The notes under the pieces were generated by a model that saw nothing but the letters and a program-made list of their open reading frames with translations, had not been told where the DNA came from and did not search any database. 64,000 nt of DNA. Origin: Gammaproteobacteria bacterium (GTDB lineage Bacteria; Pseudomonadota; Gammaproteobacteria; Porifericomitales; Porifericomitaceae). How positions within the stretch are numbered: position 1 is the stretch's first letter; each line of letters begins with the position of its first letter. A program made the translations under genes and the position numbers. Location of the stretch: positions 26,316 through 90,315 of the forward strand of contig JABAAT010000065.1 in assembly GCA_014238615.1 (NCBI GenBank), given 5' to 3'. This document shows positions 28,564-37,313 of the stretch, one piece after another.

Positions 28564-29513
28564 CCACTGGCCCGGCTTCAGGCGGGACACGCCCAGGGCT
28601 TCCGGACGTGCCTCCAGGCACACTCATGGATGGGGAGGAAGCCGCTCGCCTGGAGCGTTTCCTTGAGCAACTATGGCTTGAACAAGGCCTGAGCGACAAC
28701 ACCCTGCAGGCCTACCGGCGTGACATCGCGGCTTTCGAGCATTGGCTGCGCGGGCGGCGGCGCGGCCTGAAGGCCGCCACCGAGGCCGACATCTACGATT
28801 ACCTGGCGGTGCGGCTGGCGACGCGGGCGCCGCGCAGCACTGCCCGCGCACTTTCGGCGCTGCGGCGTTTCTACGCTTACCTGCTGCGCATGGGAGAACT
28901 CCGCGCCGACCCCACGGACCGGATCACCCCGCCGCGGCCGGGGCGCGCCCTGCCCCACACCCTGAGCGAGGCGGAGGTGGAACGCCTGCTGGAACTTCCG
29001 GACGGCACCCCGGCCGGGCTGCGAGACCGCGCCATGCTGGAACTGCTCTATGCTACCGGCCTCAGGGTTTCGGAACTGCTTGGCCTGACGGTGGAGCGCT
29101 TCAATTCACGGCAGGGGCTGGTGCGGGTCACCGGTAAAGGGTCAAAGGAACGCCTGGTACCGCTCGGCGAAATCGCCAGCGACTGGCTTCTGCGCTACCT
29201 GCGTGAAGCCCGCCCGGAGTTGGCGCCACCGCTCTGCCCACTGTTGTTTCCGGGGCGCGGCGGCCGTCTCATGCCGCGTCAATCCTTTTGGCGCCGCCTG
29301 AAGCGCTATGCCATGGCGGCGGGTATCGACAAGAATCTGAGTCCGCACGTGCTGCGCCACGCCTTCGCCACCCATTTGCTCAACCATGGCGCCGACCTGC
29401 GTGTCGTGCAGTTGTTGCTCGGGCACAGCGACATCTCCACCACCCAGATCTATACGCACGTGGCCGATGAGCGCCTGCGCCGGGTGCATGCACGCCATCA
29501 TCCGCGCGGCTGA
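28560..29513 (+). CDS. xerD: Site-specific tyrosine recombinase XerD
   Basis: XerD with XerC resolves chromosome dimers at dif. The N-terminal SAM-like domain has LWLEQGLSDNTLQAYRRDI. The catalytic domain shows Arg in ATGLRVSELLGL, Lys in GKGSKERLVPLG, SPHVLRHAFATHLLNHGADLR-type H-x-x-R, then LGHSDISTTQIYTHV with the nucleophilic Tyr. GTG at 28560 overlaps the ogt stop and has AAGGAG upstream; ATG at 28626 would give the more usual 295 residues but lacks a ribosome site. XerD rather than XerC is favoured by the downstream dsbC. Confidence 0.94.
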   Translation: MTTGPASGGTRPGLPDVPPGTLMDGEEAARLERFLEQLWLEQGLSDNTLQAYRRDIAAFEHWLRGRRRGLKAATEADIYDYLAVRLATRAPRSTARALSALRRFYAYLLRMGELRADPTDRITPPRPGRALPHTLSEAEVERLLELPDGTPAGLRDRAMLELLYATGLRVSELLGLTVERFNSRQGLVRVTGKGSKERLVPLGEIASDWLLRYLREARPELAPPLCPLLFPGRGGRLMPRQSFWRRLKRYAMAAGIDKNLSPHVLRHAFATHLLNHGADLRVVQLLLGHSDISTTQIYTHVADERLRRVHARHHPRG

Positions 29514-29709
29514 ATTCCGGGAATCCCCGCCTACCACGCCGGGGGCCCGTTATGTTATGGTGATAGTGGAAGGCCCGTGTGGTGTATGGGGTGTTGCGAG
29601 CGCTGAAGCTGCGCGGCGCTCCAGAAACGGTGTGTGATTTCATATGACCGCTGCCTGCCCAGGGGCCGGGTCGGTCCAAGGACGGTAAAAAGTCGACGGA
29701 GGTTCATTC

Positions 29710-30495
29710 ATGTTCTATCTAAAACATCAAGACACCGCCCCGGGCGGGCGCCCCGGCGCGTTGTGCCGCCGGGCGTACCTGGGCCTGGCACTCGTGTTCA
29801 TGGGAGCTGCTCCAGTCTTTGCGGGCGAGACGGAGGATCGTATCCGCGCGCGCATTGAAAATTTCCTGCCGAACATGAAGGTCTTGGAAATTCAGCCCAG
29901 CCGCTATCCAGAGCTCTACAAGGTGCTCTTCGCCAACGAGACCCTCTACGTCACCAGGGACGGGCGTTATGCCTTCAGCGGTGACATGTGGGACCTGGAA
30001 AAGCGCAGCAACCTGAGTGAGCTGGATCGCCAAGGCAGTCGCGTGGATGCCCTCAGCCGGCTCATTCCAGAAGAATACATTGAGTTCGCCCCCGAGTCAG
30101 GCTATCAAAACGTGGTGCATGTCTTTACCGACGTGGACTGCGGTTATTGCCGCAAGCTGCATCAGCACGTACAGGAGTTCAACAACGAGGGGATCGCGGT
30201 GCGCTACCTGGCCTATCCCCGCAACGGCCCCGACTCGGTGACCGCCAAAACCATGGAATCGATCTGGTGCGCGGCGGATCGACGGAACGCCATGACCCAA
30301 GCCAAGCAGGGTCTATCGGTGGACGAAACCGCCGCCTGCGAAAACCCGGTCCGCGAGCAATTCACCCTGGGCCAGGCCATAGGGGTGCGGGGCACTCCGG
30401 CCGTGATCCTGGAGGACGGCCGATCCTTCGGTTACCTGACCCCCGAGCAACTGCTGAACCAGCTGGGACGGCCAAGGCAGCAGGCCGCACAATAA
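29710..30495 (+). CDS. dsbC: Thiol:disulfide interchange protein DsbC
   Basis: Periplasmic disulfide isomerase. The protein has an unusually long signal region (about 38 residues, ending VFMGAAPVFA). An N-terminal dimerisation domain follows, then the thioredoxin fold with VFTDVDCGYCRKLH (CGYC active site) and the cis-proline in GVRGTPAVI. A second cysteine pair (WCAAD, ACENP) matches the structural disulfide of DsbC. A good ribosome site (CGGAGG) precedes the ATG. Disulfide isomerisation would serve local exported cysteine proteins such as XoxF, but a direct link is inference. Confidence 0.95.
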   Translation: MFYLKHQDTAPGGRPGALCRRAYLGLALVFMGAAPVFAGETEDRIRARIENFLPNMKVLEIQPSRYPELYKVLFANETLYVTRDGRYAFSGDMWDLEKRSNLSELDRQGSRVDALSRLIPEEYIEFAPESGYQNVVHVFTDVDCGYCRKLHQHVQEFNNEGIAVRYLAYPRNGPDSVTAKTMESIWCAADRRNAMTQAKQGLSVDETAACENPVREQFTLGQAIGVRGTPAVILEDGRSFGYLTPEQLLNQLGRPRQQAAQ

Positions 30496-30644
30496 GCGGC
30501 CCCCATCTCTCCGGCGGCGACCCTCCGGCAGCTCTCCGGCGTCTCTCCGGTGGCGCACAGACGACCGTACCCTCCCGCTTCCCCTCCAGCGGCGGCGGTG
30601 GCCGGCAGCTTCCCGGGCGAAGCCAGGCGGGAGTGGGGGCTGCT

Positions 30645-30674
30645 CCAGCCGGTTAATCCAGCCAGTTAATCCAG
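30645..30674. repeat. 13-bp tandem duplication across the stop of the DUF3108 gene
   Basis: CCAGCCGGTTAAT and CCAGCCAGTTAAT are adjacent, one mismatch apart, and followed by CCAG. The second copy carries the TAA stop of the DUF3108 gene on the minus strand; the first copy carries a second TAA. Confidence 0.92.
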
Positions 30675-31574
30675 ATACCGATGCTCCCGCAAGATCGCCC
30701 AGGCGCGCAATTCTCCCCGTTTCAGGAACTCGGCGCGCACCGGCACAAAATCCAGGTCAGGCGCACACCAGACGCGTAGCCGCCGCTCTTTCGGCTGCTC
30801 GTCCGGGGAAACGGTCTCAAGGCTCAGCCTGACAGTGCGCATGGAGCCTAGTGCGGTTTCAATGTCCTCCTCGGCTTCCCTCCTGAACACGTGGCGCCTC
30901 CATTCGCCCTTGCGGGTAACGCTCGAGTAGTCGAACATGGCGTCCGACCCGCGCAGATCCATCATCAGCCGTATCCAGTAAACCAGTTCGTCCGCCAGAT
31001 CGCCAGGTGCCAGGTGCAGGGCATGCTGCACGGCGCCGGACTCCCGCGCTTCCCGCCCCGGCCCAATCCCACCTGGTCCGGCAAGAAGATTCTGGTTGCG
31101 CCGGGCCGCGCCGGACTGCCTGGCCGCGCCGGATTTCCACACTTCCAGAACACCCGGTTCCCAATCAAACTTCAGGCGCCACTCATCCTGCTTATAGCCG
31201 AGACGCAGGTAGTGATAGGTTAAGGGTTGTAATCCCCCGGAGCCCAACAGTCCCTGGCTCTTCATGCGCAGCTCCGTGGAGAACAGCATTTCGCTCAGAC
31301 CGACGGTGCCGGCGGAAACCTGGAACAGGTAGCGCGCGCCCGGGGCGGCGCGCCTGAAGTTGGCTTGCACCCGGCCCTTCAGTGACAGGCCGAACTTCCG
31401 GCCGACCACATCGTAGCCAGCTTCAAAGGAGCGCGGCACGGCCTGGTCCGGAGCGGCCGCCGGCGTTTGCGCCGCCAGGCAGGCTGCACAAGCCCAAATC
31501 CAGCGCCAACCTCCAGGAACGGCGCGTGGCGCAGCGGCGCGCGGCGCGCGTCGGAGCGGGATTCCCAAATGCAT
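30666..31574 (-). CDS. DUF3108 domain-containing exported protein
   Basis: A 302-residue protein with an N-terminal basic region and hydrophobic segment (WIWACAACLAAQTPAAA), then a DUF3108-type beta-rich domain: SFEAGYDVVGRKFGLSLKG, GLSEMLFSTELRM, and a C-terminal LRVWCAPDLDFVPVRAEF. Family members are periplasmic or outer-membrane-associated proteins of unknown function. The ATG at 31574 has GAGGTGA upstream. An in-frame 18-bp tandem duplication at ~31104-31133 gives the repeat SGAARQSGAAR in a poorly conserved loop. It is convergent with dsbC and divergent from waaA. Confidence 0.8.
   Translation of the reverse strand: MHLGIPLRRAPRAAAPRAVPGGWRWIWACAACLAAQTPAAAPDQAVPRSFEAGYDVVGRKFGLSLKGRVQANFRRAAPGARYLFQVSAGTVGLSEMLFSTELRMKSQGLLGSGGLQPLTYHYLRLGYKQDEWRLKFDWEPGVLEVWKSGAARQSGAARRNQNLLAGPGGIGPGREARESGAVQHALHLAPGDLADELVYWIRLMMDLRGSDAMFDYSSVTRKGEWRRHVFRREAEEDIETALGSMRTVRLSLETVSPDEQPKERRLRVWCAPDLDFVPVRAEFLKRGELRAWAILREHRYLD
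31104..31133. repeat. 18-bp in-frame tandem duplication in the DUF3108 gene
   Basis: GGCCGCGCCGGA recurs with an 18-bp period, adding the second half of the amino-acid repeat SGAARQSGAAR without shifting the frame. Confidence 0.85.
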
Positions 31575-31766
31575 TCTCACGTCACCTCTACAAAAGGACC
31601 AGGCTCCGGGCCCGGTCTGACCTCTGCATCCGCCTTTGCCCCGGCGGGGGCCGCGCCGTCCTGGACAATACCCAGGGAATAGAGCATTCGATGATAGTAG
31701 AATGGATAATAACCGCAGACCGAATACCGGGCAGGCGCTCGCACGACGCGGCGCGCCCGAAAATTG

Positions 31767-33071
31767 ATGCAGCGCCTCACTTATAACTGCCTGTCCTACC
31801 TGGCGATTCCCTACATCGTCGGCCGTCTGCTCTGGAACGGCCTGGGGGATCGCCGTTACTGGCAACGCTGGCCCGAACGCTTCGGCTGGCCGAAAGCGTC
31901 TTGGGCCGAGCACCAGGCGGTGCTGTGGGCGCACACGGTTTCGGTGGGGGAATTGCATACCGCCGCACCCCTGTTGCGGCGATTAAGCGAAACTTTCCCG
32001 GCTTACCGCATGTTGGTCACCACCGTGACCCCCACCGGAGCGGAGCGGGTACCGGCCGCGCTTGGGGAACGCGCCAGGCACCTTTACCTGCCCTATGATC
32101 TGCGTCCCGCGGTACGCCGTTTTCTGGCGCGTACGCAACCACGCCTCGGATTGGTGCTGGAGACCGAACTTTGGCCGGAGCTGTTCTTCAGCTGCCAGCG
32201 GCGCGGGATTCCCCTATGCCTGTTGAACGCCCGCATGTCACAACGCTCCGCCGACCGTTATCGCAGGGTTGCCGGCCTGATGCGCCGTACCCTAAGCACC
32301 CTGCAACTGATTGCCGCCCGGGAGGCCGCCGATGCCAGGCGCTTTATCGCCATGGGCGCCGATCCCGCCATCGTGCAAGTCACCGGCAATCTGAAATACG
32401 ACCTGGAAATTCCGGCTTCCGTGGAGCCGCGCGGCCGCGAATTGCGCGCCCGGCTGTTCGGAAACGGACCGATCTGGATCGCGGCCAGTACCCACCGGGG
32501 CGAAGAAGAACAGGTACTCCAGGCTCACGCCCAGGTGGTGCGCGACCTGCCGCGGGCGCGCCTGGTGCTCGTCCCCCGCCATCCACGGCGCGCTCCGGAA
32601 GTGCGCAGGCTCTGCCACCGCTTAAGCAAAGCGCCGATGGTAAGCCGCACCTCCGGCTCGGCCTGCCCGGAAGGCGGAGTCCTGCTGCTGGATACCCTGG
32701 GGGAACTGCCGCCCTTCTACGCCGCCGCCGATGTGGCCTTCGTGGGCGGCAGCCTGGTCCCCCACGGCGGCCACAACCTGTTGGAACCCGCGGCGCTGGG
32801 CCGACCGGTTCTGACCGGACCGCATCTCTGGAATTTCCAGGAGGCGGCGGCCATGTTATGCTCCGCGCAAGGTGCAGAGCTGGTTCCGAATGCCGACGCA
32901 CTGGGCGCGGCGGTGCTTGGGTTGCTGTACCATGAGGACGAGGCCCGTGCCCGCGGGCGCCGAGCCGCGCGGGTGGTGGCTAAGAATCGCGGCGCCGTGG
33001 CCCGCACCGCGGAATTATTGCAGCCGCGACTGCAGGCCGGCCTGGATATAGCGCATCGGGCGCGTCATTAA
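31767..33071 (+). CDS. waaA: 3-deoxy-D-manno-octulosonic acid transferase
   Basis: WaaA (KdtA) adds Kdo residues from CMP-Kdo to lipid IVA in lipopolysaccharide synthesis at the inner membrane. The 434-residue GT-B enzyme has an N-terminal membrane anchor (YLAIPYIVGRLLW), WAHTVSVGEL, the LETELWPE motif, CLLNARMS, NLKYD, ASTHRGEEE, PRHPRRAPEV and the C-terminal GGSLVPHGGHNLLEPAALG and GPHLWNF. ATG at 31767 is chosen over a TTG one codon earlier. Confidence 0.95.
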   Translation: MQRLTYNCLSYLAIPYIVGRLLWNGLGDRRYWQRWPERFGWPKASWAEHQAVLWAHTVSVGELHTAAPLLRRLSETFPAYRMLVTTVTPTGAERVPAALGERARHLYLPYDLRPAVRRFLARTQPRLGLVLETELWPELFFSCQRRGIPLCLLNARMSQRSADRYRRVAGLMRRTLSTLQLIAAREAADARRFIAMGADPAIVQVTGNLKYDLEIPASVEPRGRELRARLFGNGPIWIAASTHRGEEEQVLQAHAQVVRDLPRARLVLVPRHPRRAPEVRRLCHRLSKAPMVSRTSGSACPEGGVLLLDTLGELPPFYAAADVAFVGGSLVPHGGHNLLEPAALGRPVLTGPHLWNFQEAAAMLCSAQGAELVPNADALGAAVLGLLYHEDEARARGRRAARVVAKNRGAVARTAELLQPRLQAGLDIAHRARH

Positions 33072-33088
33072 CGCTGGAGGAAATCACC

Positions 33089-33481
33089 TTGCATGGAATT
33101 TTACGAACTCCGGGCCTGGCACCGGCGCTGTTCATTGTTTTTTCAGGCTGGGTCAGCCTGTGCTGGAGTACGGCCGCCTCGGCCCATGAGCAGAACTTTC
33201 CGGTCATTGAGCAGATCAGTTTCGCGCTGGACTGCATGGAGAAAAACGGCGGGCAAAACATAGAAACCCTCTATACCTGCTCCTGCCGTATAGAAAGTTT
33301 GAATCAGTCCATGGACTTCGGAGATTACGAGGAGGCGAAGATCTACAAACGCTTCGCGCAAATGCCTGGGGAGCGCGGCGGCCTGTTCCGAGAAAGCAAG
33401 GGGGGGGACGTGAAACGGAAGGCGCTGGATGAGGTGTTGGCAAACGTAGAGCGCGCCTGCCCCTTGGTCAAACGCAGGTAG
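33089..33481 (+). CDS. Small exported protein with conserved-looking cysteines, unknown function
   Basis: A 130-residue protein read from a TTG start, supported by GGAGG eight bases upstream. Residues 11-32 form a signal peptide with a likely cleavage after SAHA-type AASA. The mature part has Cys49, Cys64 and Cys66 (the last two in YTCSCRIE) and Cys124 near the C-terminus (RACPLV), so up to two disulfides are possible. I do not recognise the family. It lies between waaA and the SoxYZ-like carrier (convergent) near xoxF, which suggests a periplasmic accessory role, but that is inference from position only. Confidence 0.72.
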   Translation: MHGILRTPGLAPALFIVFSGWVSLCWSTAASAHEQNFPVIEQISFALDCMEKNGGQNIETLYTCSCRIESLNQSMDFGDYEEAKIYKRFAQMPGERGGLFRESKGGDVKRKALDEVLANVERACPLVKRR

Positions 33482-33527
33482 TCAGGCCCCAGTAGTCAGG
33501 CCAGGTAACCAGGCCAGGTAACCAGGC
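33478..33527. repeat. Two adjacent short tandem duplications at the 3' end of the small cysteine protein gene
   Basis: GTAGTCAGGCCCCA/GTAGTCAGGCCA is followed by GGTAACCAGGCCA/GGTAACCAGGC. The first duplication includes the TAG stop of the gene at 33089-33481. Confidence 0.9.
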
Positions 33528-33774
33528 TATAGGCGCGACAGGGGGGACGCCCCCTCCGCAACCAGGGGAGCGACACCGACGCAGCCGTGCAAGTCAGGGC
33601 ACGGACCGGTTCACGAACTTGAAACCTGCACCAACGCTCCGCACCGGCAAAGCCCCGCACCGGCTTTCTTCAAAACCAGGGGCCGGTTCGAGGCCGGGAC
33701 GGCGTTGCCAGAACGACGGGACAGGACGGCGGGGCGCTACTCAAAATCAGGGCGGCAAAATCAGGGCGGGCGGG
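33528..33774. other. Convergent intergenic region
   Basis: Lies between two convergent genes. No coding signal or U-tract terminator is seen. It contains a 14-bp tandem duplication at 33742-33769 just beyond the SoxYZ-like gene's stop. Confidence 0.5.
33742..33769. repeat. 14-bp perfect tandem duplication
   Basis: CAAAATCAGGGCGG occurs twice head to tail, six bases beyond the stop of the SoxYZ-like carrier gene. Confidence 0.95.
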
Positions 33775-34656
33775 CTACTCCTGCAAACCCAGTTCCTGGG
33801 AAAAGCTGAATTCCTTGTTCTTGGTGTCGGTGGCCTTCACCTTCAGAAGACCCCCGGAACGTTGCGGAACCATGAAGAAGCGAAAGCTTGGATCTTCGCT
33901 AATGGAAAAAGTCAGGGTGCCGCTCAACACCGGTGCGTCATCATAGGAAACTTCAACGCGGTTAAGAAAATAAGGGATAGGCTTCCGGTTGGTGCGGGGA
34001 TCAATGGACATGCCGGTGACATTCGGATGGCTGATCTGCAGCTGCACCAGTCCGGGTTCTTCCAGCTGCCATACGCCACGCTGCTTGACGCGCGTGTTGC
34101 CTAACAGCGCCAGGGCTTCCGTCAGGCTTTTGCCGGGCGGCGCGGAACACCCCCCGGCAGAGCGTATATAAGACTTGTCCATGTGCAGCGTCCCATCGTT
34201 TAATTCGGCGATGACACGTATGTAGGTGAAGAAATCAATGCGCACGCGCATCGCCAGGTCAGCCCGACCGTTCATCGGGGACAGTTCAAACTGTCCTACC
34301 AGGGGCACCGGGTTGCGGTCCGCGAAAACATACATGCTCTTGATATACCTTTCCTCGGCCTGCGGGATTTTGCTATGGATGGAGATCGGTACGATGGCAG
34401 CGTCCTCAGCCCGGAAAGGCACCTTGATTTCAACGATGTCCTGGCCCGCTCCTTCAAGGATCGTGCGCTCGGCAAACACCTGCGGGCGGATCTCTTCCAT
34501 CCAAACCCGCTCGGACTCCCGTTCGCGCGCTTCGGGTTCCGCCTGGGCGCTACGGGCACTCCCCAAGGTGAGCAGGACCAGAAGAGCCGAAACAGGAAAA
34601 CCGAGGGCAACGCCGCCCAGGAACGGAACCCCCCGGGGAAAAATCTTGCTGCACAT
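33775..34656 (-). CDS. Quinoprotein dehydrogenase-associated SoxYZ-like carrier
   Basis: A 293-residue periplasmic protein with a signal peptide (residues ~12-39, ending RSAQA). The N-terminal half is SoxY-like and ends in a carrier-type motif, AGGCSAPPG with Cys170, comparable to the GGCGG swinging arm of SoxY. The C-terminal ~110 residues are SoxZ-like (LVQLQISHPNVTGM, PYFLNRVEVSYDDAPV, FRFFMVPQ). Fused SoxYZ-like carriers of this kind accompany PQQ-dependent alcohol dehydrogenases in methylotrophs; the bound cargo is not established. It is divergent from xoxF across 700 bases, and the matching metallo-hydrolase is at 60843-61838. Confidence 0.88.
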   Translation of the reverse strand: MCSKIFPRGVPFLGGVALGFPVSALLVLLTLGSARSAQAEPEARERESERVWMEEIRPQVFAERTILEGAGQDIVEIKVPFRAEDAAIVPISIHSKIPQAEERYIKSMYVFADRNPVPLVGQFELSPMNGRADLAMRVRIDFFTYIRVIAELNDGTLHMDKSYIRSAGGCSAPPGKSLTEALALLGNTRVKQRGVWQLEEPGLVQLQISHPNVTGMSIDPRTNRKPIPYFLNRVEVSYDDAPVLSGTLTFSISEDPSFRFFMVPQRSGGLLKVKATDTKNKEFSFSQELGLQE

Positions 34657-35176
34657 GATTGTGAATCTCCGCTTTTGACACTTGGCCCGCGCCGGAAGAT
34701 AAGGAAGCCTACCAGTATAATGCTACCAGAAAATCCACCCCCTTAGCTGGAAAAAACGCGTTTCCCCAGACCGTCCAACGCCCCGTGATCGCTTTCCTGG
34801 AATGCGAGGAATGTCAAGATTCCAAGGAGATAGATGATTTTAAGCGATTTTATCTGAATTTAACAGATTTTATCCGTTTAGCGGGCTGAATGCGTGTCAT
34901 CTTATGAGGAACCATGGGACGGGGGACGAGTGCATTGCGACCGGATTGACGGTACACTTGGCGAGTTTTGGAGGTGCCTGCCCGCCTCGGGTTCAGGGGC
35001 TTAGGAATCGAGAGGTGGGCGGTGGTTTGACAATCTCTGCTAGGATAAGTAAACTTTTCAGGAAGTGTGGCTGTGGGAGGTCGGGGCCGGATTTTTCAGC
35101 TGAACCGTCCGGTGAGTCCACTCAGCCCGCTGCAATCTGGGCGATCGTTTGATAAATCACGTGTCTTTTTCCACAG

Positions 35177-35205
35177 TTGAAATTAAACCGCCTCTACTCC
35201 AAAAT
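35177..35205 (+). promoter_or_regulatory. Possible sigma-70 type promoter for xoxF
   Basis: TTGAAA at 35177 and CAAAAT at 35200 with a 17-base spacer, about 150 bases upstream of the ATG. The -10 match is weak. Confidence 0.25.
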
Positions 35206-35289
35206 GCATACATCTAAGATGGGGCCAGTGTTTCCCGGGCCCACGCACCTTTTCGAACCGCTGTTCTGGAGCCAGGCAACGGTGCGATA

Positions 35290-35304
35290 GTATCTAAGAG
35301 ATAC
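35290..35304. repeat. Small inverted repeat upstream of xoxF
   Basis: GTATCT-AAG-AGATAC, a perfect 6-bp inverted repeat 50 bases before the xoxF start. It could be an operator half-site pair or an RNA hairpin. Confidence 0.4.
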
Positions 35305-35354
35305 AAGCGGCTCCACAATGTACATATGACTCTTTTTTAAGGAGGATACTAAGC

Positions 35355-37193
35355 ATGAAACATTTCGTACGAGTTATGTTGCTCGTCGGGGCTGTTTTTC
35401 TTGCTCCGCATTCGGCGTTTGCAAACGCTGAGGTCGCGAAGCTGAATGACAACCCGAGCTACTGGGCTTTCCCCGGCGGCAACTACTGGAACTGGCGCTA
35501 CACGGAGTTGGATCAGATCAACTCTCGGAACGCGAGCAAACTGCAGGCCGCATGGACCTTCTCTACCGGCGTACTGCGTGGTCACGAGGGTGGCCCCCTG
35601 GTACTTCCTGAAAGCGCCACGGGCCTGGGACACGACACCCTGTATATCCACAGCGCGTTCCCCAACAACGTGTTCGCCATCAATCTTGAGACCCTTGAGA
35701 TTGTCTGGGAATATTCGCCGCAGCAGGACTGGGACGGCGTTGTTCCGGTGATGTGCTGTGACACCGTTAACCGTGGCCTCGGCTACGGGGAAGGCAAGAT
35801 CTTCTTGCAGCAGGCTGACACCACCCTGGTGGCGCTTGAAGCCGATACCGGCGATAAAGTCTGGTCTATCAAGAACGGCGATCCCAGCAAAGGCGAGACC
35901 AACACCAATGCCCCGCACATCATCAAGGACAAGGTGATTACCGGCATGTCCGGCGCCGAGTTCGGTGTGCGTTGCTGGCTTGCCGCCTACGATATCGATG
36001 ACGGCAGCCTGGTCTGGAAAGCTTACAGTATGGGCCCGGACGACGATATGCTGTTTGACTCGAACACCACCTCGCTGGGCCAAAAGGTCGGAAAAAACTC
36101 CAGCCTGAAAACCTGGCAGGGTGATCAGTGGAAGCAGGGCGGTGGTTCAACCTGGGGCTGGTGGCCTTATGACAAGCAAGAGAATCTTGTCTATTACGGC
36201 TCCGGAAACCCTGGCACCTGGAACCCCGTGGTGCGTCCCGGTGACAACAAGTGGAGCATGACTATCTTCGCCCGTGACGTTGACACCGGTGTCGCGCGTT
36301 GGGTTTACCAGATGACCCCGCACGATGAGTGGGACTACGACGGCGTCAACGAGATGATCCTGGTGGACATGAAGGTCAAGGGTAAAAACCGCAAGGCCCT
36401 CGTGCATTTCGACCGGAATGGCTTCGCTTACACTATGGACCGTATCAATGGTGAATTGCTGGTCGCCGAAAAGTACGACCCCGCCGTGAACTGGGCGACC
36501 CATGTTGACATGAAGACGGGCCGTCCGCAGGTAGTGGCCAAGTACGCCCCCGGCCACGGTGGTGAGGATGTCAACTCGACGAATATCTGCCCCGCCGCGC
36601 TCGGTACGAAAGACCAGCAGCCTGCTGCCTATTCTCCGCGTACCGGCCTGTTCTACGTGCCCACTAACCATGTGTGCATGAACTACGAGCCTGTCAGCTA
36701 CGCCGCGGGCGGCAACCAGTACGTCGCCGGGCAGCCCTGGGTGAACGCTATTCTGTCCATGTTCCCCGCTGGAGCCGTGACCAAAGACGGCACCAACAAC
36801 CTGGGCAACTTCATCGCCTGGGACGCTGACAAGGGTGAGATCGTGTGGTCTCTTCCCGAGCGTTTCTCGGTTTGGAGCGGTGTCTTGGCGACGGCCGGCG
36901 ATGTCGTGTTCTATGGCACCCTGGAAGGCTATCTGAAGGCCGTGGACGCGAAGAGCGGCAAACTGCTTTGGAAGTTTAAGACTCCTTCCGGCATTATCGG
37001 CAACACCAACGCCTGGTCCCACAAGGGCAAGCAGTACGTTGGCGTGTTGTCCGGTCTGGGTGGTTGGGCCGGCATCGGCTTCGCCGCCGGCCTGGAAAAA
37101 GACACTGACGGCCTCGGTGCTGTTGGCGCCTACAGGGGTCTGGGTGACTTCACCCGCCTCGGTGGCGTGTTGAGCGTCTTTAGCCTGCCCTAA
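35355..37193 (+). CDS. xoxF: Lanthanide-dependent PQQ methanol dehydrogenase XoxF
   Basis: Periplasmic quinoprotein that oxidises methanol to formaldehyde or formate with PQQ and a rare-earth ion. The 612-residue precursor has a signal peptide (about 22 residues, ending HSAFA). The propeller has adjacent Cys134-Cys135 (VMCCDT), the vicinal disulfide over PQQ. The catalytic segment is [13 protein letters not shown]: Asp327 is the catalytic base and Asp329 is the extra aspartate that ligates lanthanides and is absent from calcium-type MxaF. W-rich propeller motifs recur (WGWWPYDKQ). AAGGAGG precedes the ATG. Codon use is visibly different from neighbours (more GGT, GTT, GCT), fitting very high expression. 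No xoxG or xoxJ lies nearby; a terminator follows. Confidence 0.97.
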   Translation: MKHFVRVMLLVGAVFLAPHSAFANAEVAKLNDNPSYWAFPGGNYWNWRYTELDQINSRNASKLQAAWTFSTGVLRGHEGGPLVLPESATGLGHDTLYIHSAFPNNVFAINLETLEIVWEYSPQQDWDGVVPVMCCDTVNRGLGYGEGKIFLQQADTTLVALEADTGDKVWSIKNGDPSKGETNTNAPHIIKDKVITGMSGAEFGVRCWLAAYDIDDGSLVWKAYSMGPDDDMLFDSNTTSLGQKVGKNSSLKTWQGDQWKQGGGSTWGWWPYDKQENLVYYGSGNPGTWNPVVRPGDNKWSMTIFARDVDTGVARWVYQMTPHDEWDYDGVNEMILVDMKVKGKNRKALVHFDRNGFAYTMDRINGELLVAEKYDPAVNWATHVDMKTGRPQVVAKYAPGHGGEDVNSTNICPAALGTKDQQPAAYSPRTGLFYVPTNHVCMNYEPVSYAAGGNQYVAGQPWVNAILSMFPAGAVTKDGTNNLGNFIAWDADKGEIVWSLPERFSVWSGVLATAGDVVFYGTLEGYLKAVDAKSGKLLWKFKTPSGIIGNTNAWSHKGKQYVGVLSGLGGWAGIGFAAGLEKDTDGLGAVGAYRGLGDFTRLGGVLSVFSLP

Positions 37194-37258
37194 GCTGACT
37201 TCAGAGCTTGTTTTTGACCGCGAGGCCTTGTGCCCTGCCGGTCGATTCTGAAATCTCC

Positions 37259-37292
37259 AGCCCCCGGTGCGCAAGTACCGGGGGCTTTTTTT
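37259..37292 (+). terminator. Intrinsic terminator after xoxF
   Basis: AGCCCCCGGT, loop GCGCAAGT, ACCGGGGGCT, followed directly by a run of seven T. It lies 66 bases after the xoxF stop and just before parE, making xoxF a single-gene transcription unit. Confidence 0.88.
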
Positions 37293-37313
37293 AGTCGGGA
37301 GCAACCTTCACTC

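Larger units (their letters stand above)
34657..35354. promoter_or_regulatory. AT-richer intergenic region upstream of xoxF
   Basis: About 700 bases between the divergent SoxYZ-like gene and xoxF, clearly less GC-rich than its surroundings. It contains three GATTTTA motifs in 34834-34870, a small inverted repeat (35290-35304) and a possible promoter (35177-35205). A short reading frame at 34904-35152 has no plausible protein features. Long regulated upstream regions are expected for a highly expressed methanol dehydrogenase; specific sites cannot be named. Confidence 0.5.

Noticed and set aside
34904..35152. An 82-residue frame between the SoxYZ-like gene and xoxF
   Set aside because: No ribosome site, no secondary-structure pattern, and it lies in a likely regulatory region.
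36147..37304. A 385-residue minus-strand open frame opposite xoxF
   Set aside because: It lies entirely over the xoxF gene and its terminator and has no recognisable domain; xoxF is unambiguous.
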